A stretch of DNA of 64,000 nt. It comes from Sphingomonas citri (lineage in GTDB: Bacteria > Pseudomonadota > Alphaproteobacteria > Sphingomonadales > Sphingomonadaceae). Both the position numbers and the translations under genes were made by a program. Location of the stretch: contig NZ_JAHXZN010000002.1 of assembly GCF_019429485.1 (NCBI RefSeq), positions 434,001-498,000 on the forward strand. The letters are read 5' to 3'. Below the pieces are notes generated by a model. The model worked only from the letters and a program-made list of their open reading frames with translations, did not search any database and was not told the DNA's origin. Within the stretch, counting starts at the first letter, position 1. The number at the start of each line of letters is the position of its first letter. Positions 49,787-57,611 of the stretch are shown here, piece by piece.

Positions 49787-50566
49787 CTACCCCCGCCCCG
49801 CCTCGACCGTGCTGCTGATCGATCGCTCGGGCTGGGGCGAGAGCGTGCGGACGATCGTCTCGAACCGCCCTCCTGACACGCGGATCTCGTTGAACGCCGG
49901 TGGAGTCGCGCGCGTGCGCTTGGACAGCGTGCCCGCGCCGATCAGCCGCAGCGTCCAGCCGCCGCGCTCATACGGCACGTCGAACGGATCGTGCACGTGC
50001 CCCGACAGCACCGCATGCACCCCCGCTTCGGCGAGCGCCTCCAGCGCGGCGTCACCGTTCCGGGTCTTCGCGGTACCCTTGGTGCCGCCCTCGATCAGCG
50101 GATGGTGGCCGGCGACGAAGATGAGATGATCCTTGGGCGCCTCCCGCACCAGCGCCAAGGCGCGGCGCAGCGAGCCGCGGCTCACCCGGCCCTTTGACCA
50201 GTTCCAGCGCCACTGCGCGCGCGCGGTGGTCTTGAGCGGCACGACGGTGATGCCTGCGACATCGAGCGGCTTCTCGATCATCCGCTCCACCGCAGCGTAG
50301 CGCGAGTATGGCGAGAACAGCCGGCGGATCGGATCCCAATAATAAGGGATGTCGTGGTTGCCGACCTCGAGCGTCACCGGCACGCCGAGGCTGCGCAGCC
50401 ACGCGCCGCCCGCCTCGAATTCGCCGGGCGTGGCGCGCATCGTCAGGTCGCCGGTCATGATCACCGCGTCGGGCTTCTCCGCGGCGACGAGGTCGCGGAA
50501 CCACGCCACCGCCTCCGGGTCCTCCGCGCCGAAATGGACGTCGCTCACGTGAAACAACTTGGTCAT
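49787..50566 (-). CDS. metallophosphoesterase
   Basis: A 259-residue calcineurin-like phosphoesterase. All five metal/phosphate motifs are present: FHVSDVHFG, VIMTGDLTMRA, LEVGNHDIPYY, FVAGHHPLIEGG and VLSGHVHDPF. The family covers cyclic-nucleotide, UDP-sugar and lipid phosphodiesterases; the GNHD/GHVH set with a short cap (SPYSRYAAVERMIE) resembles cAMP-phosphodiesterase-type proteins, but substrate is not fixed. It is cytoplasmic (no signal peptide). It lies 61 bp after pncB on the same strand and may share its transcript. Confidence 0.9.
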   Translation of the reverse strand: MTKLFHVSDVHFGAEDPEAVAWFRDLVAAEKPDAVIMTGDLTMRATPGEFEAGGAWLRSLGVPVTLEVGNHDIPYYWDPIRRLFSPYSRYAAVERMIEKPLDVAGITVVPLKTTARAQWRWNWSKGRVSRGSLRRALALVREAPKDHLIFVAGHHPLIEGGTKGTAKTRNGDAALEALAEAGVHAVLSGHVHDPFDVPYERGGWTLRLIGAGTLSKRTRATPPAFNEIRVSGGRFETIVRTLSPQPERSISSTVEAGRG

Positions 50567-50627
50567 GCGTCGCCCTTGTTCGTCAGAAGGATAGGACGCG
50601 AGCGCGCGCGCACGGTTCCGCCGCGCC

Positions 50628-51935
50628 TCACACCCGCACCGGCTGGGCGATCCGTCCGTCCGCGCCGAACACGCGCAGGTAGCGCTCGATCTCGGCCGGT
50701 GCGCCGGTCGCCTTGGCGGGGTTGTCGCTGAGCTTCACCGCGGGGTGGCCGTCCGCCTCGGTCACCTTGCACACCAGCGAGATCGGCTCGAGCCCGCCCG
50801 CGCCATCGGGGTCGCAGCCGCGGAAGTCGTTGGTGAGGTTGGTGCCCCAGCCGAAGCTCATCCGCACCCGGCCGTGGAAGTGGCGGTAGACGCGCTCGAT
50901 CGAGTCGACGTCCATCCCGTCCGAGAAGATCAGCAGCTTGGTGCGCGGGTCGCGGCCGTGCTTCTGCCACCAGCGGATGATCTGCTCGCCCGCCTCGATC
51001 GGCGGCGCGCTGTCCGGACGGAAGCCGGTCCAGTCCGCCACCCAGTCGGGCGCGGCGCGCAGGAACGCCGCGGTGCCATAGGCGTCGGGCAAAGCGATCA
51101 GCAGGTTGCCGCCGTAATGCCCCCGCCACTGTTCGAGCACACGATAGGGCGCGCCCGCCAGATCGGCGTCGTCGCGCGACAGCGCCGCCTCCACCATCGG
51201 CAGCTCGTGTGCGTTGGTGCCGATCGCCTCAAGGTCGGCGTCCATCGCCAGCAGCACGTTCGAGGTGCCGATGAAGCGATCGCCCAACCCCTCCTTGAGC
51301 GCCTCGACGCACCAGCGCTGCCACAGGAAGCCGTGGCGGCGGCGCGTGCCGAAGTCGGAGATGACGAGCTCGGGCAGCTGGCGCAGCCGCTCGACCTTGT
51401 CCCACAATTTCGCCTTGCCGCGCGCGTAGAGCACGTCGAGCGCGAAGCGGTCGTGGTCGCGCGTCGCGGCGCGCGAGCGCAGCTCGTTGATGATCGCGAG
51501 CGCCGGGATCTCCCACATCGTCGTCTCGCACCAGAGCCCGGCGAAGGTCAGCTCATACTGGCCGGCGACTCGGCGCAGCTCGTACTCGGGCAGGCGAAAG
51601 TCGGCGAGCCAGGCGAGGAAGTCGGGTGCGAACATCCGCGCCTCGCCGTAGAAGCTGTTGCCCGCCAGCCAGATCAGCTCCTTCTTGGCGAAGCGCACCG
51701 TGCGCGCGTGGTCGAGCTGGGCGCGCAGCTCGGCCTCGTCGATCACCTCGGCGAGGCGGACTGTCTTCGTGCGGTTGATCAGCGCGAAGGTTGCGCGCGT
51801 CTCCGGGTGGAGGCGGCGGATCATTTGCAGCATCAACAGCTTGTAAAAGTCGGTGTCGAGCAGGCTGCGGACGATCGGGTCGAGCCGGAAGCTGTGGTTG
51901 TAGGTCCGCGTCGCGATGTCGGTGACGGTGGTCAT
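50628..51935 (-). CDS. pncB: nicotinate phosphoribosyltransferase
   Basis: A 435-residue enzyme of NAD salvage: nicotinate, PRPP and ATP give nicotinate mononucleotide. Landmarks: [20 protein letters not shown] near the N-terminus, [42 protein letters not shown] in parts, and the C-terminal [20 protein letters not shown] with [13 protein letters not shown]. Length is normal for the family. ATG 51935 gives the standard start; an in-frame ATG at 51947 exists, and neither has a strong ribosome-binding site. Confidence 0.95.
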   Translation of the reverse strand: MTTVTDIATRTYNHSFRLDPIVRSLLDTDFYKLLMLQMIRRLHPETRATFALINRTKTVRLAEVIDEAELRAQLDHARTVRFAKKELIWLAGNSFYGEARMFAPDFLAWLADFRLPEYELRRVAGQYELTFAGLWCETTMWEIPALAIINELRSRAATRDHDRFALDVLYARGKAKLWDKVERLRQLPELVISDFGTRRRHGFLWQRWCVEALKEGLGDRFIGTSNVLLAMDADLEAIGTNAHELPMVEAALSRDDADLAGAPYRVLEQWRGHYGGNLLIALPDAYGTAAFLRAAPDWVADWTGFRPDSAPPIEAGEQIIRWWQKHGRDPRTKLLIFSDGMDVDSIERVYRHFHGRVRMSFGWGTNLTNDFRGCDPDGAGGLEPISLVCKVTEADGHPAVKLSDNPAKATGAPAEIERYLRVFGADGRIAQPVRV

Positions 51936-52036
51936 GCCGGGGGGCATAAGCGGTGCACGCGCGGGGATGAAGGGGGTGGCGGCGAAGGCGAGTTCGCAGA
52001 CCACCGATCGCGGTCGCTGGACGCCGCGGCGCCGCC

Positions 52037-52132
52037 CGCCATCCCGGACTTGTTCCGGGATCCAGCCTTCCGCGTACGCCGACGCCGCCGCTCTCGCGGA
52101 GGAGTGGATCCCGGAACAAGTCCGGGATGACG
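52037..52132. repeat. intergenic palindromic repeat, family A, copy 6 (subtype 2)
   Basis: A 96-bp copy with near-perfect inverted arms: CATCCCGGACTTGTTCCGGG on the left and CCCGGAACAAGTCCGGGATG on the right. The interior matches copy 5. It lies 67 bp downstream of the DUF1190 stop. Confidence 0.88.
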
Positions 52133-52198
52133 GGGAGTAACGGGACGACCGGGAGTAGCGAGCGGCGTGGGTCGTCGGCGCCCACCTCTCCGCCCCTC

Positions 52199-52843
52199 TC
52201 ACCCCCCGAAGGAGCGTCCCCCGCCCCAGCCACCGCTCGACCGCGCCGAGACGCGCCCGCCGAAGCCGCCGCGCGACACCACCGAGCTGCGCGTCTGGAT
52301 CCGCTGCGTCGTCACCGGCGCGGTCACCGCGCGCGAGCCGACCTGGTAGGAATAGCCGCGCCCACCATAGCCGCCGCCGTACAGCCAGGCGCCGCCCGGC
52401 GTGTAATAGCGGTCGTCGCGCCCGCTGCGGTACAGGCCCGAGTAGCGGTAGCCCGGCCCGTTCAGCAGGCGCCCGATCATGAAGCCGGTCAGCAGCGGCA
52501 CGAAGAAGCTTTGCCCGCCCTCGTTGCGGACGAGGCATTTGCCCGCGCCGAACTGGTCCTCGCACACGTCTCGGTCGGCGAAGCGCGGCGCGGTCTTGCT
52601 GTCCTCGGCCGCGGCGTTGCGGGCGGCCTCCTCGCACGTCACCTGCGCGAAGGCGCCGCTGGCCTTGCACTCGTCGACGTTGTTGAAGGCAGCGACCTCG
52701 GTGGGCGCGCCGTAGCGCTCGCGCGAGACCTGCTCGTCGCTCGGCTGCGGGTCGCAGGCGGAGAGCATTGCCAGCGCGCTCGCGGCGGAGAGACCCGCGG
52801 CGGCGGAGCGCAGGCGGCGGCGCGGAACGGTCGATTCGGTCAT
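52199..52843 (-). CDS. yjfM: DUF1190 lipoprotein, YjfM/YgiB family
   Basis: A 214-residue predicted lipoprotein. After a basic N-terminus ([15 protein letters not shown]), the hydrophobic segment ends in the lipobox LSAC. The mature part has paired Cys blocks ([31 protein letters not shown]) and then a Gly/Tyr/Arg-rich low-complexity tail ([18 protein letters not shown] to [11 protein letters not shown]). It matches the DUF1190 family of the yjfIJKLMC gene set. It follows the DUF350 gene after seven bases on the same strand, forming the minus-strand arm with yjfL and yjfK. Function unknown. Confidence 0.85.
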   Translation of the reverse strand: MTESTVPRRRLRSAAAGLSAASALAMLSACDPQPSDEQVSRERYGAPTEVAAFNNVDECKASGAFAQVTCEEAARNAAAEDSKTAPRFADRDVCEDQFGAGKCLVRNEGGQSFFVPLLTGFMIGRLLNGPGYRYSGLYRSGRDDRYYTPGGAWLYGGGYGGRGYSYQVGSRAVTAPVTTQRIQTRSSVVSRGGFGGRVSARSSGGWGGGRSFGG

Positions 52844-52850
52844 GGCGACC

Positions 52851-53267
52851 TCAATAGGTCATGCTGGCGGCGTTGAGCAGCCCGACCGAGATCGACGTCG
52901 CCGCGGCATAGACGCCGCTGGCGACATTGCCCTCCTCCAACCGCCGCGCCATGTCGCGCACCACCAGGCGGCGCACCACCAGGCTGGCGAGCACCTGGAT
53001 CGCGCCGGCGAGCACCGCCCAGGCGACGAACTCGATCGGGTCGGTGGTCTCGCTCAGCGCCGAGGCGAGCGGCAGCGCGAAGCCGACGATCGCGCCGCCG
53101 AAGGCGAGCGCGGCGGCGACGTTACCCTGCGCCACCAGCGCGCGCTCGTCATAGGGCGTGGATTTCTGGTAGATCGCCTTGAACAGCGCGAGCAGTACGC
53201 AGGCCAGCCCGAACGCGAGCAGGAAATGGCCCACGCCGGCGAGATAGGCGGGAATGTCGAGCGTCAC
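52851..53267 (-). CDS. yjfL: DUF350 inner-membrane protein (YjfL family)
   Basis: A 138-residue membrane protein with four predicted helices: YLAGVGHFLLAFGLACVLLA, AALAFGGAIVGFALPLASAL, EFVAWAVLAGAIQVLASLV and a last GVYAAATSISVGLLNAA. Each pair repeats the DUF350 pattern with small residues (GGAIVGFALPL). It fits YjfL of the PspA-linked set. It is seven bases upstream of DUF1190 and separated from the DUF2491 gene by 242 bp that contain an inverted-repeat element. Role inferred to be at the cytoplasmic membrane. Confidence 0.88.
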   Translation of the reverse strand: MTLDIPAYLAGVGHFLLAFGLACVLLALFKAIYQKSTPYDERALVAQGNVAAALAFGGAIVGFALPLASALSETTDPIEFVAWAVLAGAIQVLASLVVRRLVVRDMARRLEEGNVASGVYAAATSISVGLLNAASMTY

Positions 53268-53340
53268 GATGGCGTCTCCCGGGTCAGTGGCGGGGCGGGT
53301 GGTCAGGTGAGGTCAGCGCGAGGGAGCGTCACTCAATCTA

Positions 53341-53460
53341 CGTTCGTGCTGAGGAGGCACTGAGCGAAGTCGAGGTGCCGTCTCGAAGCACCGTCGCGAG
53401 GGTCGTGGCAGTGCTTCGAGACGAGGCTTCGACAGGCTCAGCCTCTCCTCAGCACGAACG
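53341..53460. repeat. 120-bp inverted-repeat element, family E
   Basis: The ends are a perfect 16-bp inverted repeat, CGTTCGTGCTGAGGAG and CTCCTCAGCACGAACG. Inside, TCTCGAAGCAC and GTGCTTCGAGA form a second inverted pair, and GAGCGAAGTCGA faces TCGACAGGCTC. Only one copy is in the window. It lies 50 bp downstream of the DUF2491 stop, within the minus-strand yjf arm, and could end or stabilise that transcript. Confidence 0.85.
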
Positions 53461-53509
53461 GTGGCTGTTCGCGCGCTCGGTCGGCCGGCCGTCGGCGCCC
53501 TCCCTCCGC

Positions 53510-54151
53510 TCACGCGCTGAACTCCGCCGGCGACAGCGGCAACCCCACCATCAGGTCGTGCGTGGTATCGCCGCCCTCGGGGCTGGTGGCGACCGCGAGC
53601 AGCAGCTCCTGCCCCTCGGGCGCGAGGTCGCGCGCGTAGAGCATGCATTGCTGGCGGATGTGCTTCATCGGCGCGCCGTCACGCTCATAGTAGAGCGCCT
53701 CCCACAATTGCACCGGCGGCTGGACACGGTCGTCTCCCTCGTACCAATAGCGGCGGAACGGCGGCAGCCCGCCCTCGACCCACTCGGGCCTGGTCATGCG
53801 CTCGCGGAAGGCGGCATCGTCCCAGCCGCCGCTGGCGTAGGTCGACGACCACGGGCGGAACAGCGTGAAATCGTCGGCATCGCTGCCGTCCGCCTGCTGG
53901 CTCACCGCCTGGAGCATCAGCTCGTCGTCGGTGTAGAAGCGGTGCACATAGCCGCCGTCGTCGAGCTTGATCAGCCCCTGCGCGGTGATCTCGAGCGTAT
54001 CGCGGTCGAGCGTGAACACGCCGCCGCTCAGCCGTCGCCACGCCAGTGGGTCGAGCCGCACCATCCGCCCGATCGTAATGTCGCGCACCACCGCCACGCT
54101 GGGTCGCGCCGCCTCGTCGCGCCCGCCGCCGAAGAGGCTGCCGAAGATCAT
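53510..54151 (-). CDS. yjfK: DUF2491 protein (YjfK family)
   Basis: A 213-residue soluble protein. The start MIFGSLFGGGRDEA is a family feature; later blocks are GGVFTLDRDTLEITAQGLIK, YVHRFYTDDELMLQAV, FRRYWYEGDDRVQPPVQLWE and a C-terminal LLLAVATSPEGGDTTHDLMVGLPLS in parts. It matches DUF2491 (YjfK), whose biochemical role is unknown but which co-occurs with PspA-like YjfJ. ATG 54151 begins the family N-terminus. It is divergent from the yjfI gene with 87 bp between starts, which must hold both promoters. Confidence 0.87.
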   Translation of the reverse strand: MIFGSLFGGGRDEAARPSVAVVRDITIGRMVRLDPLAWRRLSGGVFTLDRDTLEITAQGLIKLDDGGYVHRFYTDDELMLQAVSQQADGSDADDFTLFRPWSSTYASGGWDDAAFRERMTRPEWVEGGLPPFRRYWYEGDDRVQPPVQLWEALYYERDGAPMKHIRQQCMLYARDLAPEGQELLLAVATSPEGGDTTHDLMVGLPLSPAEFSA

Positions 54152-54238
54152 GCCGTCACCCGTCGCGCCTTTCCTTGCCTCCGGGTGCGGGCTAATGCGG
54201 GGGGTGTCAACAGGCGTGAACGGCAGGAGCAGCGATCG

Positions 54239-54667
54239 GTGAGCGACACGGCGCGGGTATGGACGATCGGTCGGCTGGCGGACGCGCTCGGCGCGCACCG
54301 CGAGGAACTGAGCGTCGAGCGAATCGAGTCGGCCGAGCCGGTGCTGCGCGTGACGATGCACGACCACGGCGACCTCGCGGTGTTCGTCAGCTGCGCGGGC
54401 GAGCAGATCGTCGTCTCCACCCTGCTGTGGCCGGTCGACGAGCAGCCCGAGGCGGAGAAGTTCAACCGCTTCCTGCTCAAGGCGCAGAAGCTGGTGCCGC
54501 TGTCCAACTTCGCGATCACCGAGCTGGACGGGCGCGAATATTACGAGCTGATCGGCGAGCTCTCGATCGAGTCGAGCGAGCGCGAGATCCTGATCGAGCT
54601 GCGCGTGCTGGCGCAGAACGCGCTGGACGCCGCGGCCGACCTGCGCGACGCCTTCGCCGCCGCCTGA
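54239..54667 (+). CDS. yjfI: DUF2170 protein (YjfI family)
   Basis: A 142-residue soluble protein: WTIGRLADALGAHREELSVE, LRVTMHDHGDLAVFVSCAGE, VVSTLLWPVDEQPEAEKFNR and a long C-terminal helix ending AADLRDAFAAA. This matches DUF2170. The start is a GTG with AGGAG nine bases upstream. It is the first gene of the plus-strand arm; the PspA-like gene follows after 28 bp. Its function is unknown; it is thought to act with the PspA-like protein because of strict co-occurrence. Confidence 0.87.
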   Translation: MSDTARVWTIGRLADALGAHREELSVERIESAEPVLRVTMHDHGDLAVFVSCAGEQIVVSTLLWPVDEQPEAEKFNRFLLKAQKLVPLSNFAITELDGREYYELIGELSIESSEREILIELRVLAQNALDAAADLRDAFAAA

Positions 54668-54695
54668 CCCTCATTCCCTCAAGGACCGATCCGTC

Positions 54696-55436
54696 ATGTC
54701 GATGTGGAAGCAGTTCGTCACCCTGGTGCGCGGCACCGCGCACGAGGCGGGGCAGTCGGTGGTCGACGCGCGCGCGCTGACGATCCTCGACCAGCAGATC
54801 CGCGACGCCGGCGCGGCGCAGGCCAAGGCGCGCGACGACCTCGCCACGCTCACCGCCAAGCGTCGCCTGATCGAGAAGGACATCGAGGCGCTCGCCGCGC
54901 AGCAGGAGAAATATGAGGCGTCGGCGCGCGCGGCGATGGCGCGCGGCGACATGGACCTGGCGCGCGAGGTGGCGCAGCGGCTGGCGGGAATCGAGCAGGA
55001 GCTCGGCGGCAAGCGCCCGCAGGTGGAGGAGATGCGCACCGCCGAGGACCGGATGCGCGGCATCATCAAGTCGGGCGACGGCAAGATCGAGTCGCTGCGC
55101 CGCGAGGTCGACGTGGTGCGCGCCAACGAGAGCGTGCAGCAGGCGCAGGCGGCGATCGCCGCCAACACCAGCGGCGCCTCGTCGCAGCTCGGCTCGGCGG
55201 CGGACAGCCTCAAGCGGCTCAAGGAGCGCCAGGCGGTGCGCGAGGAGAAGTTCCGCGCCGCGGCCGAGCTGGAGGACATGCGCACCGGCGCCGACCTCGA
55301 CGCCAAGCTCCAGGCCGCCGGGCTGCTGCCGGGCTCGAGCAGCGCCGACGACATCCTCGCGCGGCTGGCGGCGCCGAAGGACGGCGGCGCGCCGCTGCGG
55401 CTCGACGACCGCAGCCGCGACACGTCGCGCGACTGA
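54696..55436 (+). CDS. yjfJ: PspA/IM30-family protein (YjfJ)
   Basis: A 246-residue coiled-coil protein of the phage-shock PspA/Vipp1 (bacterial ESCRT-III) family, which forms membrane-bound assemblies under envelope stress. MSMWKQFVTLVRGTAHEAGQ is the amphipathic N-terminal helix, followed by LDQQIRDAGAAQAKARDDLA and long heptad helices to about residue 200. The C-terminus (LPGSSSADDILARLAAPKD) is a short tail typical of the YjfJ branch rather than of true PspA. No pspF, pspB or pspC lies nearby. AAGGA precedes the ATG; the ATP-grasp gene follows after 14 bp. Confidence 0.92.
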   Translation: MSMWKQFVTLVRGTAHEAGQSVVDARALTILDQQIRDAGAAQAKARDDLATLTAKRRLIEKDIEALAAQQEKYEASARAAMARGDMDLAREVAQRLAGIEQELGGKRPQVEEMRTAEDRMRGIIKSGDGKIESLRREVDVVRANESVQQAQAAIAANTSGASSQLGSAADSLKRLKERQAVREEKFRAAAELEDMRTGADLDAKLQAAGLLPGSSSADDILARLAAPKDGGAPLRLDDRSRDTSRD

Positions 55437-55450
55437 GCGGGCGGCGGCGG

Positions 55451-56620
55451 GTGGAGCGGATCGTCGGCGGCGAGCGTCCCGGATGGGAGGAGATCGCGCG
55501 CGCGATGGGCTTCACCTTCCACCATCTCGACGGCCAGCGTTACTGGGACGAGCGTGCTTATTACCGTTTCTCGCTCGACGAGATCGAGGAGCGGATCGAG
55601 GCGCCCTCTGGCGAGCTGCACCAGCTCTGCCTCGCCCTGGTCGAGGAAGTGGTGGCGAGCGACTCGCTGATGCAGCGACTCGCCATCCCGGCCGAGATGC
55701 GCGACATGGTGGCGGCGTCGTGGCGCGCCAAGGCGCCGTCGCTCTACGGCCGGTTCGACTTCGCCTATGACGGCACCGGCCCGGCCAAGCTGCTGGAGTA
55801 TAACGCCGACACGCCGACCAGCCTGTACGAGACCGCGCTGTTCCAATGGCAATGGCTCGAGGACCGTGTCGCCGACGGCACGCTGCCGGCCGAGGCCGAC
55901 CAGTATAACCGCCTCCACGACGCGCTGCTGGAACGGTTCGCGACTCTGTTCACGCCGCGCAGCCTCGTCCATTTCAGCAGCGTGCCGGACTCGATCGAGG
56001 ACCGGCAGACGGTGCGCTACCTCGAGGAGGTCGCGCGCCAGGCCGGGCTCGACCCGCAGTTCGTCGCGATCGACCGGATCGGGGTCGACGCCGAGGGTGC
56101 CTTCGTCGACGACGAGTCGCTGCTGATCGGCGCCCTGTTCAAGCTCTACCCGTGGGAGGACATGCTGCGCGAGCCCTATGCCGCGCAGCTGCCGACGACG
56201 AAGACCTTGTTCCTCGAGCCGGCGTGGAAGGCGCTGCTGTCGAACAAGGGTATCCTGCCCCTGCTGTGGGAGCGCCACTGCGGCCACCCCAATCTGCTCC
56301 CCGCCGCCTTCGCCGACGACGCCGCGGGCATCGCCGCGATCGGCCCGCGCCACGTCCGCAAGCCGTTGTTCTCGCGCGAGGGCTGGGACATCGCCCTGGT
56401 CGACGTCGGGGACGGCGTCGCGGCCGCGCCGCTGGCGGGCGGCTATGGCGAGGAGGGGCATATCGTCCAGGCCTATCATCCGCTGCCGGTGTTCGACGGC
56501 CAGCACGCGGTGGTGGGATCGTGGATCGTCGGCGACGAGCCCGTGGCGCTGTCGATGCGCGAGGACGACGGCCCGATCACGCGCGACCTCGCCCGCTACG
56601 TGCCGCACGCCATCGTGTGA
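55451..56620 (+). CDS. yjfC: glutathionylspermidine synthase-family ATP-grasp ligase (YjfC)
   Basis: A 389-residue ATP-grasp amidoligase. Landmarks: YWDERAYYRFSLDEIEE near the N-terminus, YGRFDFAYDGTGPAKLLEYN, ADTPTSLYETALFQWQWL, LFKLYPWEDML, LEPAWKALLSNKGILPLLWE and the late GSWIVGDEPVALSMREDDGP. This matches the synthetase half of glutathionylspermidine synthase, without the amidase half. Family members join an amine such as a polyamine to a peptide or protein carboxylate; the YjfC substrate is unknown. It is the last gene of the yjfI-yjfJ-yjfC arm. GTG start at 55451. Element A3 lies 61 bp downstream. Confidence 0.9.
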   Translation: MERIVGGERPGWEEIARAMGFTFHHLDGQRYWDERAYYRFSLDEIEERIEAPSGELHQLCLALVEEVVASDSLMQRLAIPAEMRDMVAASWRAKAPSLYGRFDFAYDGTGPAKLLEYNADTPTSLYETALFQWQWLEDRVADGTLPAEADQYNRLHDALLERFATLFTPRSLVHFSSVPDSIEDRQTVRYLEEVARQAGLDPQFVAIDRIGVDAEGAFVDDESLLIGALFKLYPWEDMLREPYAAQLPTTKTLFLEPAWKALLSNKGILPLLWERHCGHPNLLPAAFADDAAGIAAIGPRHVRKPLFSREGWDIALVDVGDGVAAAPLAGGYGEEGHIVQAYHPLPVFDGQHAVVGSWIVGDEPVALSMREDDGPITRDLARYVPHAIV

Positions 56621-56928
56621 CTCGGTCGTATGGCGCCGGTGTGGGGTGCGATCGCGGCGGCATGGCTCCACTATCCGCCAGCGTCATCCTGAGCTCGTTC
56701 AGGATCCACCGTGCCGCACCTTCACAGCAGGAGGGTGTTTCGGGACCGTGGATCCTGAAACGAGTTCGGGATGACGGAGAGGTGATGGGGCGGCCTATGC
56801 CAGCAACGGGGTCGAGCCTTCCCGCCCGCCACCATTCGCCCCGCCCTTCCCACCACCCGCTCGGCCGATCGCGCGTGAGTTTCGCCTTCCCCCCGCCTAA
56901 GAAGGAGTGGCCGGGTAACGAGGACGCG
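56621..56928. other. intergenic region between yjfC and the response regulator
   Basis: No gene in 308 bp. Repeat A3 (56682-56776) occupies the first part; the rest, down to GAAGGAG and GAGG before 56929, is the leader of the two-component operon. No clear promoter boxes were found. Confidence 0.6.
56682..56776. repeat. intergenic palindromic repeat, family A, copy 3
   Basis: A 95-bp copy with ends CGTCATCC / GGATGACG and arms TGAGCTCGTTCAGGATCCA and TGGATCCTGAAACGAGTTC. It sits 61 bp after the yjfC stop. Confidence 0.85.
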
Positions 56929-57609
56929 ATGAAGCTGCTGATCGTCGAGGACGACGAAGATTACGCCGCGGCGCTGCGCGAGGATCTCGTCGCGCTCGAC
57001 CATCAGGTGACCGTCGCCGACAATGGCCGCGACGCGCTGCTCGCGCTGGAGCGCGACCGCTACGACGCGGTGATCCTCGATCGCATGCTGCCGCAGGTGG
57101 ACGGCGCGGCGGTGGTGCGCCTCGCGCGCGAACGCGGACAGACACTGCCCGTGCTGATGCTCTCCGCGCTCGGTCGATCGGTCGAGAAGGTCGACGGGCT
57201 GGAGGCGGGCGCGGACGATTACGTCGTCAAGCCAACGCCCGCCAGCGAGATCGAGGCGCGGCTGCGCGCGCTGCTGCGCGCGCGCGGCTGGCAGCAGCAG
57301 GGCGGCGAGGGCGACACGCTGCGCGCGGGTGACATCGTCGTCAGCCCCGGCCAGCACCGCGCCTGGCGCAACGGCCGCGCGCTCGACCTCGCCAAGCTCG
57401 AGTTCGGCCTGCTCGCCGAGCTCGCGCGCCACGCCGGCAGCTATCTGACCCGCGCGATGCTGATCGAGCGCGTCTGGGGCTACGACTTCGAGCCCAGCAC
57501 CAACATCGTCGACGTCCAGGTGCGCTCGCTGCGGCGCAAGTTGTGCGCGCCCGGCGAGACCGACCCGATCGTCACCAAACGCAGCGTCGGCTATATGCTG
57601 CGCGCCTGA
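56929..57609 (+). CDS. OmpR/PhoB-family response regulator
   Basis: A 226-residue two-domain regulator. Receiver: MKLLIVEDDEDYAAALREDL with the acidic pocket, phospho-acceptor Asp51 in AVILDRMLP, and the conserved Lys in DDYVVKPTPASE. The C-terminal winged helix has LDLAKLEFGLLAELARHAGS, VWGYDFEPSTNIVDVQVRSL and KRSVGYMLRA, the OmpR/PhoB DNA-binding pattern. The ATG at 56929 has GAGG close upstream. The sensor kinase gene starts two bases after its stop, so the pair is an operon. Target genes are unknown; the TonB receptor and ModE-like gene downstream are on the other strand. Confidence 0.93.
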   Translation: MKLLIVEDDEDYAAALREDLVALDHQVTVADNGRDALLALERDRYDAVILDRMLPQVDGAAVVRLARERGQTLPVLMLSALGRSVEKVDGLEAGADDYVVKPTPASEIEARLRALLRARGWQQQGGEGDTLRAGDIVVSPGQHRAWRNGRALDLAKLEFGLLAELARHAGSYLTRAMLIERVWGYDFEPSTNIVDVQVRSLRRKLCAPGETDPIVTKRSVGYMLRA

Positions 57610-57611
57610 GC

